Assembly (NCBI GenBank): GCA_039822045.1
Contig: JBCBMY010000007.1
Span: 124,001 to 188,000 of the forward strand
Direction of reading: 5' to 3'
DNA from: HLUCCA09 sp039822045
GTDB taxonomy: Bacteria; Pseudomonadota; Alphaproteobacteria; Rhodobacterales; Rhodobacteraceae
Length of the DNA stretch: 64,000 bases
A program made the position numbers and the translations under genes. The notes under the pieces were generated by a model. It was not told the origin of the DNA. It saw nothing but the letters and a program-made list of their open reading frames with translations, and did no database searches. This document shows, one piece after another, positions 27,278 through 35,777 of this stretch; the stretch's first letter is position 1; each line of letters opens with the position of its first letter.

Positions 27278-27428
27278 TGACATGTTGGCGTTTGCCTGCC
27301 GGCCCAGGGTGCGCTTGGTCTATTCAGACCCCAGGCCATCGTGGTACGACAATGTTGGCAGTCAAGGCTTCGAAACAGAGGCCACGCACAGGCAGGGGCC
27401 GGCCCCTGGATGACGAGGAGGCAGGACG

Positions 27429-28775
27429 ATGACGAAGCGAACGCTCTTCGGGACGGACGGCGTGCGGGGGCGCGCCAACACCCATCCGATGACGGCCGAG
27501 ATGGCCTTGCGGCTCGGGGCGGCGGCGGGCCGCTACTTCCGAAAGGACCGCAAGAATGGGCACCGGGTGGTGATCGGCAAGGACACGCGGCTTTCCGGCT
27601 ACATGTTCGAGAACGCGCTGACGGCAGGACTGACATCGACCGGCATGAATGCGCTTTTGCTTGGGCCAGTGCCGACGCCAGCGGTTGGCTACCTCACGCG
27701 CTCGATGCGGGCGGATCTTGGGATCATGATCTCGGCGTCGCACAACCCTCACCACGACAACGGGATCAAGTTCTTTGGGCCGGACGGCTTCAAGCTGTCG
27801 GATGCCGCAGAGGCCGAGATCGAAGCACTTCTGGCCCACGGAGTGGAGCCTGCAAAGGCCGAAAACATTGGGCGCGCCCGGCGGATTGACGATGGGCGGT
27901 TTCGCTATGTCGAACGGGCCAAGGCGAGCTTCCCGCCAGACAAGACCCTAAACGGCCTCCGCGTTGTGATCGATTGCGCACATGGCGCCGCCTATCGCAC
28001 TGCGCCGCAGGTGCTTTGGGAGCTCGGCGCCGAACTGCGTGAGATCGGCGTGGCGCCCAACGGCCTCAACATCAACGAGGGATGCGGCTCGACCAATGTC
28101 GACGAGGCAGCAACGGCCGTGGTCGAGTACCGCGCCGATGTGGGCATCTGCCTCGATGGCGATGCGGACCGGGTGATGATCATCGACGAACGGGGCGAAG
28201 TGGCCGATGGCGATCAGCTGATGGCGCTTCTGGCGGGCCGGTGGGCTGAGGCCGGGAGGCTCCGGGGCGGCGCGCTCGTGGCGACGGTCATGTCGAACCT
28301 TGGGCTTGAGCGCTTCTTGTCGGGGCGCGGTCTCATGCTGGAGCGTACGCCGGTTGGTGACCGCTACGTTGTCGAGCGGATGCGCGAGAAGGGAATGAAC
28401 CTCGGCGGCGAGCAGTCCGGCCATATCGTGATGACGGACTACACGACCACCGGCGATGGCCTGATCGCCGCGCTCCAGTTTCTTGCGGCGATGGTCGAGA
28501 CGGGGCGGCGGGCTTCGGAGCTTGCGCGGAACTTCGAGACAGTGCCGCAACTCCTGAAAAACGTGCGCTACGAGGCGGGATCGACGCCCCTGGAAACCGA
28601 TGGAGTGCAGGCGGCGATTGCGGGTGCAGAAAAGCGCCTCAACGGACGCGGGCGTCTTTTGATCCGCAAGTCCGGCACGGAACCGCTTATTCGCGTCATG
28701 GCCGAGTGCGAGGATGCCGGGCTCTTGGGCGAGGTGGTGGACGAGGTTGTCGCGGCCGTCGAGCACGCCGCCTGA
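27429..28775 (+). CDS. glmM: Phosphoglucosamine mutase
   Basis: The 448-residue enzyme has the phosphoserine loop ISASHNPHHDNG with Ser104, the metal loop DGDADR and the C-terminal phosphate-binding RKSGTEPLIRVM. These, with the start KRTLFGTDGVRG, identify GlmM, which converts glucosamine-6-phosphate to glucosamine-1-phosphate for peptidoglycan and LPS precursors. The gene ends four bases before the convergent EamA exporter gene. In many alphaproteobacteria folP or ftsH precedes it, but here the cell wall hydrolase gene does. Confidence 0.97.
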   Translation: MTKRTLFGTDGVRGRANTHPMTAEMALRLGAAAGRYFRKDRKNGHRVVIGKDTRLSGYMFENALTAGLTSTGMNALLLGPVPTPAVGYLTRSMRADLGIMISASHNPHHDNGIKFFGPDGFKLSDAAEAEIEALLAHGVEPAKAENIGRARRIDDGRFRYVERAKASFPPDKTLNGLRVVIDCAHGAAYRTAPQVLWELGAELREIGVAPNGLNINEGCGSTNVDEAATAVVEYRADVGICLDGDADRVMIIDERGEVADGDQLMALLAGRWAEAGRLRGGALVATVMSNLGLERFLSGRGLMLERTPVGDRYVVERMREKGMNLGGEQSGHIVMTDYTTTGDGLIAALQFLAAMVETGRRASELARNFETVPQLLKNVRYEAGSTPLETDGVQAAIAGAEKRLNGRGRLLIRKSGTEPLIRVMAECEDAGLLGEVVDEVVAAVEHAA

Positions 28776-28779
28776 CCGT

Positions 28780-29724
28780 TTAGCGTCGGCGGATCGCTGC
28801 GGCCATGGCGCGAGATTGCGAGAGGGCAATGCCGCCGAGGATCAACGCGAGGCCAGTGAAGAGGCCGGGGCCGGGGTCTTCGCCCAGGAGCGCGATGCCG
28901 AAAATCACCGACCAGAGCGGCACCATGTAAGACACCAGGCTCATGAAAAGTGAGCCGGCGGTGGTGATGATCCGGATCCTGATCGCGGCGGCTAGGCCGG
29001 TGGGCAGAAGACCGGTCATCACGATTGCAATCGTCGGTCCGAGGCTCCAAGTCTGCGGCCAGCCTTCGCGGAGCAGGGCCGCGGGGGTCAGCAGCGCTGC
29101 CGCGGCGACCATTGTGAGGGCGGCAAACCCCACGGGCGGCATGGCCGGCGCGCGGCGGGTGAGGACCGAGCCCACCGCATAAGACATCGCCGCGCCGAGG
29201 CAGGCGAGACGCCCCCACAGGCCCAGCGGGCTGTCGGCGACCGCGAAGGCGGGCGGCCCGATCAGGGCCACCAGGCCAAAGAAGCCCAGGATCACGCCCA
29301 TGATGCGGCGCGGGCCAATCCCCTCCTCCGGCGAGAAAACGGCGACGAGGGGCAGAATGAGAAGCGGAACCGCTCCCATGGCGACCCCGGCAAAGGCCGA
29401 AGGAACGTGTTGTAGGCCCCAGGCCAGAAGTAAGAACGGGACCGCTGTGGCGCCGGCTCCGATCAGGGCGGCAAAAAGAAGGCCCCGCGGCCCCCCGCGG
29501 TCAAGCGTCGGCCGCGGTCCCTGGCCCATGAGGATCGCCACGGGCAGGAGGGCCGCGGTCGCGATCAGGCAGCGCAGAGCCGCCATGGTCACGGGCTCGA
29601 ACCCTTGCAGTGCAATGGACTGCCCCATGAACGCAGAGCCCCAAACGACGCCGAGAAAGGTCAAAAGTGCCCAGTTGAGCGCGCCGGGGCGGTCGGGCGA
29701 GGGGGCAGATGCAGCCGTGGTCAT
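28780..29724 (-). CDS. DMT-family exporter (EamA)
   Basis: The 314-residue protein has ten predicted membrane helices in two repeated EamA units: the first begins NWALLTFLGVVWGSAFM, the second GLWGRLACLGAAMSYAVGSVLTRR. The C-terminal unit ends FGIALLGEDPGPGLFTGLALILGGIAL, typical of metabolite exporters. The substrate cannot be predicted. The ATG at 29724 is taken as the start since the 16 codons before it have no membrane character. Confidence 0.9.
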   Translation of the reverse strand: MTTAASAPSPDRPGALNWALLTFLGVVWGSAFMGQSIALQGFEPVTMAALRCLIATAALLPVAILMGQGPRPTLDRGGPRGLLFAALIGAGATAVPFLLLAWGLQHVPSAFAGVAMGAVPLLILPLVAVFSPEEGIGPRRIMGVILGFFGLVALIGPPAFAVADSPLGLWGRLACLGAAMSYAVGSVLTRRAPAMPPVGFAALTMVAAAALLTPAALLREGWPQTWSLGPTIAIVMTGLLPTGLAAAIRIRIITTAGSLFMSLVSYMVPLWSVIFGIALLGEDPGPGLFTGLALILGGIALSQSRAMAAAIRRR

Positions 29725-29811
29725 GCGCGCGTCATGGGGGAGGGCGGCGGGAAGGTCCAGCCCTGCCAACACGACAAGACCAGACCTCCCAAATGTCCAT
29801 TCCAGACGCGA

Positions 29812-30651
29812 TCACCCTCCAGGGGTGGTCACGACAATCTCGATGGAGGCATGGTCGGAGATCTCTTCGACGAAGACACGGCGGTCCGGGTCGTTGTCGA
29901 TATCCACCCATCCGCGCACATGCGTCTCCGACCCGCCGGCATCGCCCAGCGGCAGATCCTTGGATACGAGAACATGATCGAGATCGGACGACCTAAGCAA
30001 CTCACCCGTCTCATTGTTAACGTCAGCCCAGGTTTTGGGGTGGGTCTTGTTGGTCATTGCCATGTCGTTGTTTTGCGCGTCATTGGCGAGGTCCTCAACT
30101 TCCTGAGCACCGCTGATTGCGGCAACCTGCGCTCGGGCTGATCGGCCCATCGTGTTTAGATCGCCCATCACGATGAAGCGGGTCTCGCCAGGCGTGTCGA
30201 GGTCGATGTCGCCGAGCGTCTCGTTCAGCGACCAGATCTTCTCAAACATGTCTTGGCGGTTGTCGTAGTCGCGGGTTGTCCGACCGGAATCCGTGTGCAG
30301 GAACAGGAAGTTGTAGAATAGACCCTCCAATCGGACGGAGAGAAGCGCGCCCGGGCGCAGGAACGGGTTGTCGGACTTGAACTCGCGCCGCTGGGTATAG
30401 AGCGCTTGGTCGAACATGCCACGCCGCCAGCCGGCGACGAGCTCGATGCCCTGGTCGCCGTCGGTTACTCCGAAATCGTAGTCGGTGAGATTGGCGAAAA
30501 GCAGGTTCCTGAGCGCAGCCTTATCGCGGATCTCCGAAAAGCCCAGAATGTCTGGGTCGGTAGCTTGAATGTGGTCTGTGACGCGCTGCAACCGCGTCGG
30601 GTCGTCACCCTCAAAATTCTCAATGTTCCAAAACAAGGCGCGAAATGACAT
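29812..30651 (-). CDS. Endonuclease/exonuclease/phosphatase (EEP) family protein
   Basis: The 279-residue protein fits the EEP fold: FRALFWNIENFEG (catalytic N and E), ILGFSEIRD, HTDSGR, VMGDLNTMG and SDHASIEI, the final SDH signature. Such enzymes are metal-dependent phosphodiesterases or phosphatases. There is no signal peptide, so it is probably cytoplasmic. The N-terminal portion of the longer open frame (11 codons) is Pro-rich and unlikely to be translated. The next gene upstream on this strand is ilvC, 123 bases away, and a functional link is not evident. Confidence 0.85.
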   Translation of the reverse strand: MSFRALFWNIENFEGDDPTRLQRVTDHIQATDPDILGFSEIRDKAALRNLLFANLTDYDFGVTDGDQGIELVAGWRRGMFDQALYTQRREFKSDNPFLRPGALLSVRLEGLFYNFLFLHTDSGRTTRDYDNRQDMFEKIWSLNETLGDIDLDTPGETRFIVMGDLNTMGRSARAQVAAISGAQEVEDLANDAQNNDMAMTNKTHPKTWADVNNETGELLRSSDLDHVLVSKDLPLGDAGGSETHVRGWVDIDNDPDRRVFVEEISDHASIEIVVTTPGG

Positions 30652-30774
30652 GGGAGGCTCCCTGGCCGGTGGTGGTCCGGCCAAGGATGGGCATTCGTGC
30701 GCGAGAGCAGGGTTCAGGTATCGTGAAGATACTGTGACAATGGTCCGCGCGCCGGTCTGGTGGAGGGCCCGTGA

Positions 30775-31797
30775 TCAGTTCTTGGACTTGTCGACCATGC
30801 GGCCGGCGGTGATCCAGGGCATCATGTCCCGCAGCTTCTCGCCCACCGCCTCGATCTGATGCGCGTCGTTGTTGCGGCGGGTGGCCTTGAACGAGGGCTG
30901 ACCCACGGCGCACTCGGCCATCCAATCACGCACAAACCGGCCCTGCTGGATGTCGTCGAGCACCGCCTTCATCCGCGCCTTCGTCTCGTCATAGGGCAGG
31001 ATGCGGGGGCCGGAGACGTATTCGCCATATTCCGCGGTGTTGGAGATCGAGTAGTTCATGTTCGCGATGCCGCCCTCATAGATCAGATCGACGATCAGCT
31101 TCACTTCGTGCAGGCACTCGAAGTAGGCCATCTCGGGCGCATAGCCGGCCTCGACGAGCGTCTCGAAGCCCATGCGGATAAGCTCAACAAGGCCGCCGCA
31201 GAGAACCGCCTGTTCCCCGAAAAGGTCGGTCTCGCATTCTTCCTTGAACGTTGTCTCGATGATGCCCGAGCGACCGCCACCGATTGCAGAGCAATAGGAC
31301 AGGCCGATCTCGAGGGCGCGGCCCGAGGCGTCGCGGTCCACGGCCACGAGGCAAGGCACCCCGCCACCTTTGAGGTATTCGCCGCGCACGGTATGGCCCG
31401 GGCCCTTGGGAGCCATCATCAGGACGTCGACACCCTCCTTGGGCTCGATCAGGCCAAAGTGGATGTTGAGGCCATGGGCAAAGGCGATGGCGGCGCCCTC
31501 GCGGATATGGTCATGAACGTGCTTGCGGTAGGTCTCGGCCTGGAGCTCGTCGGGCATGGTGAACATCATCAGGTCGCACCAGGCGGCGGCCTCCTCGATG
31601 CTCATGACCGTCAGCCCTTCGCCCTCGGCCTTCTTCGCGCTCGGGGAGCCGGGGCGCAGGGCGACGGCCAGGTTCTTGGCTCCGGAGTCGCGTAGGTTCA
31701 GCGCATGGGCATGCCCCTGGGAGCCATAGCCGAGGATGGCGACCTTCTTGTCCTTGATCAGATTGATGTCGCAGTCGCGATCGTAATAGACGCGCAT
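30775..31797 (-). CDS. ilvC: Ketol-acid reductoisomerase
   Basis: The 340-residue enzyme is a class I KARI: VAILGYGSQGHAHALNLRDSG, the NADPH-binding loop, then KGPGHTVR and the C-terminal helical knot with metal-binding Glu residues. It catalyses the second step of valine and isoleucine biosynthesis. ATG at 31797 is preceded by AAGGA. It is divergent from two Lrp/AsnC genes with 125 bases between the starts, which probably contain the regulatory region of both. Confidence 0.97.
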   Translation of the reverse strand: MRVYYDRDCDINLIKDKKVAILGYGSQGHAHALNLRDSGAKNLAVALRPGSPSAKKAEGEGLTVMSIEEAAAWCDLMMFTMPDELQAETYRKHVHDHIREGAAIAFAHGLNIHFGLIEPKEGVDVLMMAPKGPGHTVRGEYLKGGGVPCLVAVDRDASGRALEIGLSYCSAIGGGRSGIIETTFKEECETDLFGEQAVLCGGLVELIRMGFETLVEAGYAPEMAYFECLHEVKLIVDLIYEGGIANMNYSISNTAEYGEYVSGPRILPYDETKARMKAVLDDIQQGRFVRDWMAECAVGQPSFKATRRNNDAHQIEAVGEKLRDMMPWITAGRMVDKSKN

Positions 31798-31866
31798 ATT
31801 GTTCTTCCTTGTGTTGGTGGGCGGAGCATAGGGAGGATTGTGCGAATAGGATTGCATTCCTTGCGG

Positions 31867-31880
31867 CTTTTGGCCAAAAG
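31867..31880. promoter_or_regulatory. 14-base palindrome in the ilvC/lrp divergent promoter region
   Basis: CTTTTGGCCAAAAG is perfectly palindromic and lies 70 bases before ilvC and 43 before the first lrp gene. Lrp-type dimers bind AT-rich palindromic sites, so this is a candidate autoregulatory and ilvC-control operator. The consensus in this organism is unknown. Confidence 0.45.
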
Positions 31881-31922
31881 GCGCAAAGTTCATGCAGATA
31901 AATTCGAGAACCAGAGAAGATC

Positions 31923-32378
31923 ATGCTCGACGACTTTGACCGGCGGCTACTAAGGCACCTGCAGGTAGAGCCTGACATGAAGACGCCCGCGCTGGCCGAG
32001 GCGGCCGGGTGCACGCCGACGGCGGCTTGGCGGCGGCTGGAAAAGCTGCGTGCGCGGGGCATTCTCAGGGGGCAAGAAGCGGTGATCGACTGGAGGGCAC
32101 TCGGCTGGGCGGTACAGGTCAGCCTTCGGATCACACTGGACAAGACGGCACGCGGTGCGTTCGAGGCCTTCCTTGTTGAGGCGCGGCAGATACCTGAGGT
32201 GCTGGAGATTCAGACGTTTCTCGGGCGGGTCGATGTGCGGCTCGCGGTGATCGCGCGCGACATGGGCCATTATCAGAAGCTTTATCGCGAGCGCATCCTC
32301 TCACTGCCGCATATCGCCGACATCGAGGCCCTGATGCACGTGGCCACCATCAAGCGGGACGAGGCGCTGCCCCTGTGA
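31923..32378 (+). CDS. Lrp/AsnC-family transcriptional regulator (first of pair)
   Basis: The 151-residue protein has an N-terminal winged helix-turn-helix (DDFDRRLLRHLQVEPDMKTPALAEAAGCTPTAAWRRLEKLRARGIL) and a C-terminal RAM effector domain with VLEIQTFLGRVDVRLAVIARDM. It overlaps the next gene by four bases, so the two are co-translated and may form hetero-oligomers. The divergent position relative to ilvC suggests control of branched-chain amino acid synthesis. Confidence 0.93.
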   Translation: MLDDFDRRLLRHLQVEPDMKTPALAEAAGCTPTAAWRRLEKLRARGILRGQEAVIDWRALGWAVQVSLRITLDKTARGAFEAFLVEARQIPEVLEIQTFLGRVDVRLAVIARDMGHYQKLYRERILSLPHIADIEALMHVATIKRDEALPL

Positions 32379-32836
32379 CCGTGGATCTGGACACAACCGA
32401 TCGGGCGATTCTGCGGGCGTTGCGGGCGGATGCCGCTCAGAGCGCAGCCGAACTTGGGCGGTCGCTCGGCCTGTCACAGCCCGCCTGCTGGCGGCGCATC
32501 AAGCGGCTTACGGACGCCGGTGCAATAGCGGGGCGGCGCTTGGTCCTTGACCGGGAGGCGTTGGGCTTTGGCGTGACAGTCTTTCTGGGCGTCAAACTGG
32601 CGGCGAAGGGGCGACCCTCGCTTCAGGACTTCGAACGGGCGGTGTCGGCGATCCCCGAGGTGCAGACAGTTGAGCATGTCCTTGGCCTCTACGATTATCG
32701 ACTGCGCGTGGCCGCACGCGATCTTCCGGACTTCGAACGGGTCCTGCGGCGGCGCATCATGGCGCTCCCCGGTGTTGGCAGCGTCGAGGCCAACGTGCTG
32801 TTGAGCGAAGAACGCCTGCCCGGGCCACTCAGCTGA
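32375..32836 (+). CDS. Lrp/AsnC-family transcriptional regulator (second of pair)
   Basis: The 153-residue protein has the same layout as its neighbour: wHTH at residues about 5-50 (TTDRAILRALRADAAQSAAELGRS), then a RAM domain with the VEHVLGLYDYRLRVAARDL segment. It starts with GTG inside the stop codon of the first regulator. The pair is a conserved arrangement in Rhodobacterales, and the two are similar enough to have arisen by tandem duplication. Confidence 0.93.
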   Translation: MTVDLDTTDRAILRALRADAAQSAAELGRSLGLSQPACWRRIKRLTDAGAIAGRRLVLDREALGFGVTVFLGVKLAAKGRPSLQDFERAVSAIPEVQTVEHVLGLYDYRLRVAARDLPDFERVLRRRIMALPGVGSVEANVLLSEERLPGPLS

Positions 32837-32866
32837 GGAGGTGGCAACCGGCCAGTGCGGAAATGG

Positions 32867-34063
32867 CTACTGTGCCATGCCCGCCCGCATCACGGCCTGC
32901 CGGAGCGGCCGGATGTCGTAGATCGCTTTGAGGGCGTTTCGGCGAAAGGCTTGCATGCGCGGCGCGCCGGACCGGGTGACACGATTGAACAAGTCGATAG
33001 CAGCGACGCGGGCTTGAATGTCGAGTGTGCGGGCCCGTGCGAACTGGGCGAGCATACCAGGGCTGCCAAGCGCCTCTGGGGAGGCGGCGATCAAGTCTCG
33101 GAGCGCCGCCACATCGTTCAGCGAGGTGTTGAGCCCCTGCGCACCAATCGGCGGCACGACATGGGCGGCCTCGGCAAGGATCGCTGTACGTTCGGCCGTG
33201 AGCGCGCGGGCGCGTTGCGACACGATCGGCCAAACGCGGCGCGCTGATGTGAGCGCCAGGGGGCCGAGATGGTAGGCCGAACGCGCGGACATCTCGGCCT
33301 CGAACGCCACCGGGTTGGCGGAGGCGAGCGCAAGGGCCTTTGGCCCCGGGTTCATCCAGACGATGGCCGAAGCGGGCTGGCCCGACTGGTCGGGCAGCGG
33401 GACCATTGTGAACGGACCGCCCGAATTGTAGACCTCGGTAGATACGTTGCCATGGGGCACCGGATGGGTGACCGTGAACGCGAGGGCCTTTTGGCCATAG
33501 CGAGTTGTATCGACCCCGATTCCCGCCGCGGCACGGACAGCGCTATTGCGACCGTCGGCCGCAACCACGAGACGCGCCGCGACGCTCTCGCCGTCAGACA
33601 GGCGAACGATGACCCCGGATCGACGGGTGAGCATTGAGGCGAAGCGGCGACCGAACCGCATGTCGACCAGCGGCTCCTCGTCCAGGACCGACATCAGCGC
33701 CGCCGAGACGCGCCAATTGATGAGGTTCCATCCAAAACAGGACGCCCCAAGATCGTTCGCCCGAAACTCCCGCTTGTCTTTGACCTCGGGAGGCCACCCA
33801 ACTGTGTCGATCAGGCGCAGGCCCTCCAGCGGCACGGCGTCGGACGCAAGAGCGCTCCAAAGGCCGATCTCGTCCATCAGTTGGCGCGCCGGTTGCAGAA
33901 AGGCCGTCGACCGTAGGTCTGACCCGTCTTCCGTAGGTGCCGTGATCGGGCGGGCCGGAGCGGCGAGCACGACGCGCATCCCGGTGCGCGCGACTGCGAG
34001 AGCAGCGGTCAGTCCGGCGATGCCGCCGCCGGCGATGAAGAAGTCTGTTTCGGTTCGGGCCAT
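32867..34063 (-). CDS. UbiH/VisC-type FAD-dependent monooxygenase
   Basis: The 398-residue protein has the FAD-binding fold of the UbiH/UbiF/UbiI/VisC group: IAGGGIAGLTAALA, VVAADGRNSAVR (DG motif) and a C-terminal EAAHVVPPIGAQGLNTSLNDV in place of the usual GD motif. Such enzymes hydroxylate the aromatic ring of ubiquinone precursors. Which position it hydroxylates cannot be told from the sequence. The next gene upstream on this strand is the HAD-family gene, with the palindrome pair in between. Confidence 0.88.
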   Translation of the reverse strand: MARTETDFFIAGGGIAGLTAALAVARTGMRVVLAAPARPITAPTEDGSDLRSTAFLQPARQLMDEIGLWSALASDAVPLEGLRLIDTVGWPPEVKDKREFRANDLGASCFGWNLINWRVSAALMSVLDEEPLVDMRFGRRFASMLTRRSGVIVRLSDGESVAARLVVAADGRNSAVRAAAGIGVDTTRYGQKALAFTVTHPVPHGNVSTEVYNSGGPFTMVPLPDQSGQPASAIVWMNPGPKALALASANPVAFEAEMSARSAYHLGPLALTSARRVWPIVSQRARALTAERTAILAEAAHVVPPIGAQGLNTSLNDVAALRDLIAASPEALGSPGMLAQFARARTLDIQARVAAIDLFNRVTRSGAPRMQAFRRNALKAIYDIRPLRQAVMRAGMAQ

Positions 34064-34143
34064 GGGCGCTGCTCCCTTCGCTTTGAAGAGTAGGTGGTTG
34101 GATCATGCCGTCCATGGCAGAGACAGCGCGCGCTGGCCGCGGA

Positions 34144-34195
34144 GCAAGATCCTTGGTCCAAGGATCTTGCAAATCTCTTGATACAAGAGATTTGC
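34144..34195. repeat. Two adjoining palindromes (double stem-loop element B)
   Basis: The first palindrome has 13-base arms GCAAGATCCTTGG / CCAAGGATCTTGC around one T (34144-34170); the second has 12-base arms GCAAATCTCTTG / CAAGAGATTTGC around ATA (34169-34195). They share GC. It lies between the HAD gene (ending 34208) and the UbiH-type gene and has the same build as the element at 18588-18637, but neither palindrome is a copy of the other locus. Confidence 0.7.
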
Positions 34196-34207
34196 GGCGC
34201 GTGACGG

Positions 34208-34852
34208 CTAGAGCAGTCCTTGAAGAAATGTCGCCAGATCGGCTGTTCGGTGGTCGATATGGGGCGCAGGGTCAGAGGCCTCGGCGACATGGATTGTGAC
34301 AAGCCCCATCGCCTTGGGGATCTTGAGGTTTCGGGCATCGTCCTCAAACATCGCCGCGCGCGTCGGGTCCAATCCGTCGCGTTCGAACACGGTGCGGAAC
34401 GCTGTCTCGCGCGGCTTCGGCGCATAGTTCGCATGCTCGACCCCGTAGACGGCCGAAAACAGCCCCGCCAAGCCTCGGGCGGCAAGAACGCGCTCGGCAT
34501 AGGGGCCGTGGCCGTTGGTATAAACGATCTTGCGGCCGGGAAGCGCTTCGATCGCGCTGGCGAGGTCCGGATCGGGCGTGAGTGCATCGAAGCAGATGTC
34601 GTGGACGTCGTCGAGGTACGGGTCGGGGTCGATCCCGTTGACCTCCATCAGCCCGGCGAGCGTCGTGCCGTAGTCGGCCCAGTAGCTTGCCCGCAAGCGG
34701 TCGGCCTCGCCCGAATCGACGCCAAGATGTCGGACGACATAGGCCGTCATCCTGGCTTCGATTTGGTCGAAGAGGCGAATCTCAGGCGGATAGAGCGTGT
34801 TGTCGAGGTCGAACACCCAGGTGTCGACATGGGAGAAGGCGGCGCGAGGCAT
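34208..34852 (-). CDS. Pyrimidine 5'-nucleotidase-type HAD hydrolase
   Basis: The 214-residue protein is a HAD-superfamily hydrolase of the SDT1/pyrimidine nucleotidase type: catalytic DLDNTLYPP near the N-terminus, KIVYTNGH (motif II), KPRETAF (motif III) and FEDDARNLKIPKAMG (motif IV). The start VDTWVFDLDNTLY is typical of alphaproteobacterial members. It probably dephosphorylates nucleoside monophosphates. A longer frame extends 27 residues upstream without family resemblance, so the ATG at 34852 was taken. It is divergent from the GntR gene. Confidence 0.9.
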   Translation of the reverse strand: MPRAAFSHVDTWVFDLDNTLYPPEIRLFDQIEARMTAYVVRHLGVDSGEADRLRASYWADYGTTLAGLMEVNGIDPDPYLDDVHDICFDALTPDPDLASAIEALPGRKIVYTNGHGPYAERVLAARGLAGLFSAVYGVEHANYAPKPRETAFRTVFERDGLDPTRAAMFEDDARNLKIPKAMGLVTIHVAEASDPAPHIDHRTADLATFLQGLL

Positions 34853-35029
34853 CAGTCGTGGATAGGGTGGCGAGAGACTGTGGGCAAGGCTGGCATTGCT
34901 GCCGTCCAGCCCGCTGACACCGGCATTTGCCACCTGAGCCCGCGTCAGCTGACCTGCTGTCGGTCCTTTTTCTTGCTTTTCAGATGGTTGGAAGTAGCCT
35001 CTCCATCACAGATGCGGGGAGGAACGGCC

Positions 35030-35686
35030 ATGGTCGACGCACGGACGCCGCACAAGGACGCCTATGACCTGATCCTGGAGGCGATCGATATCGGGATCTA
35101 CCGGCCGGGCGACCGGTTGGTGGAGAGCGAGTTGGCCGAACGGTTCGGTGTGAGCAGGACGCCCATTCGCGAGGCGCTTCAACGCCTGGAGACCCAAAGC
35201 CTGTTGGCTCGCGATGGGCGGAGCCTGATCGTGGCGTCGCTCGATCACAGCCAGCTGTCGGAGCTCTATGTCGTTCGCTCCGAACTCGAAGGCCTTGCGG
35301 CCCGGCTCGCAGCACGCCACGCAACACCAGAGGAAGTAGCGGTGCTCGAGGAGATGGTCGACGAGGATCGCGCGCTCGTTGACGACCCGTCGGCCCTCAG
35401 CCGCGCCAATCGGCGGTTCCATCGCCAGATCCATCTGGCCAGTCACAACCGATATCTCTTTCAGCAGCTCGATCTGGTTTATCGGACCATGGCGCTGATG
35501 GCGACAACGTCTTTGGCCGCCACCGGTCGGGGCCCCCGTGCCCTGGACGAACACGCCGCTATCGTTGCAGCGATCCGAGATCGTGACGAGCACGCGGCCT
35601 ATGAGGCCCTGAAATCGCATATCTCGATTGCCTTCGTGCAGCGTCTGAAACTTGACGCAGAGGCTGAAGCGGGCGGGGCACAATAG
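35030..35686 (+). CDS. GntR-family regulator (FCD/FadR type)
   Basis: The 218-residue protein has an N-terminal wHTH (GDRLVESELAERFGVSRTPIREALQRLETQSLL) and a helical FCD effector domain of the FadR subfamily: ELYVVRSELEGLAARLAA, FHRQIHLASHN and DEHAAIVAAIRDRD, with conserved metal-binding Asp/His positions. The effector is a metabolite acid in most relatives and unknown here. GGGGAGG precedes the ATG. It is divergent from the HAD gene; nearby catabolic genes are candidates but no target site is certain. Confidence 0.92.
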   Translation: MVDARTPHKDAYDLILEAIDIGIYRPGDRLVESELAERFGVSRTPIREALQRLETQSLLARDGRSLIVASLDHSQLSELYVVRSELEGLAARLAARHATPEEVAVLEEMVDEDRALVDDPSALSRANRRFHRQIHLASHNRYLFQQLDLVYRTMALMATTSLAATGRGPRALDEHAAIVAAIRDRDEHAAYEALKSHISIAFVQRLKLDAEAEAGGAQ

Positions 35687-35777
35687 GCGGAGCACTGAGC
35701 CCCGAGGGGGCGTATTCCGATCAAGGGCCCACTGCGACGCACATGCCGGATCAGGGGAGACGCGCTCTGGGTTCTGC

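Noticed and set aside
25522..27636. Minus-strand frame of about 704 codons opposite the PPDK-like, SleB and glmM genes
   Set aside because: It crosses three well-identified genes on the other strand and shows no domain or ribosome-binding site.
34208..35029. Upstream extension of the GntR gene by 270 codons
   Set aside because: It is antisense to the HAD nucleotidase gene; the true start has a strong GGGGAGG site and gives the usual GntR N-terminus.
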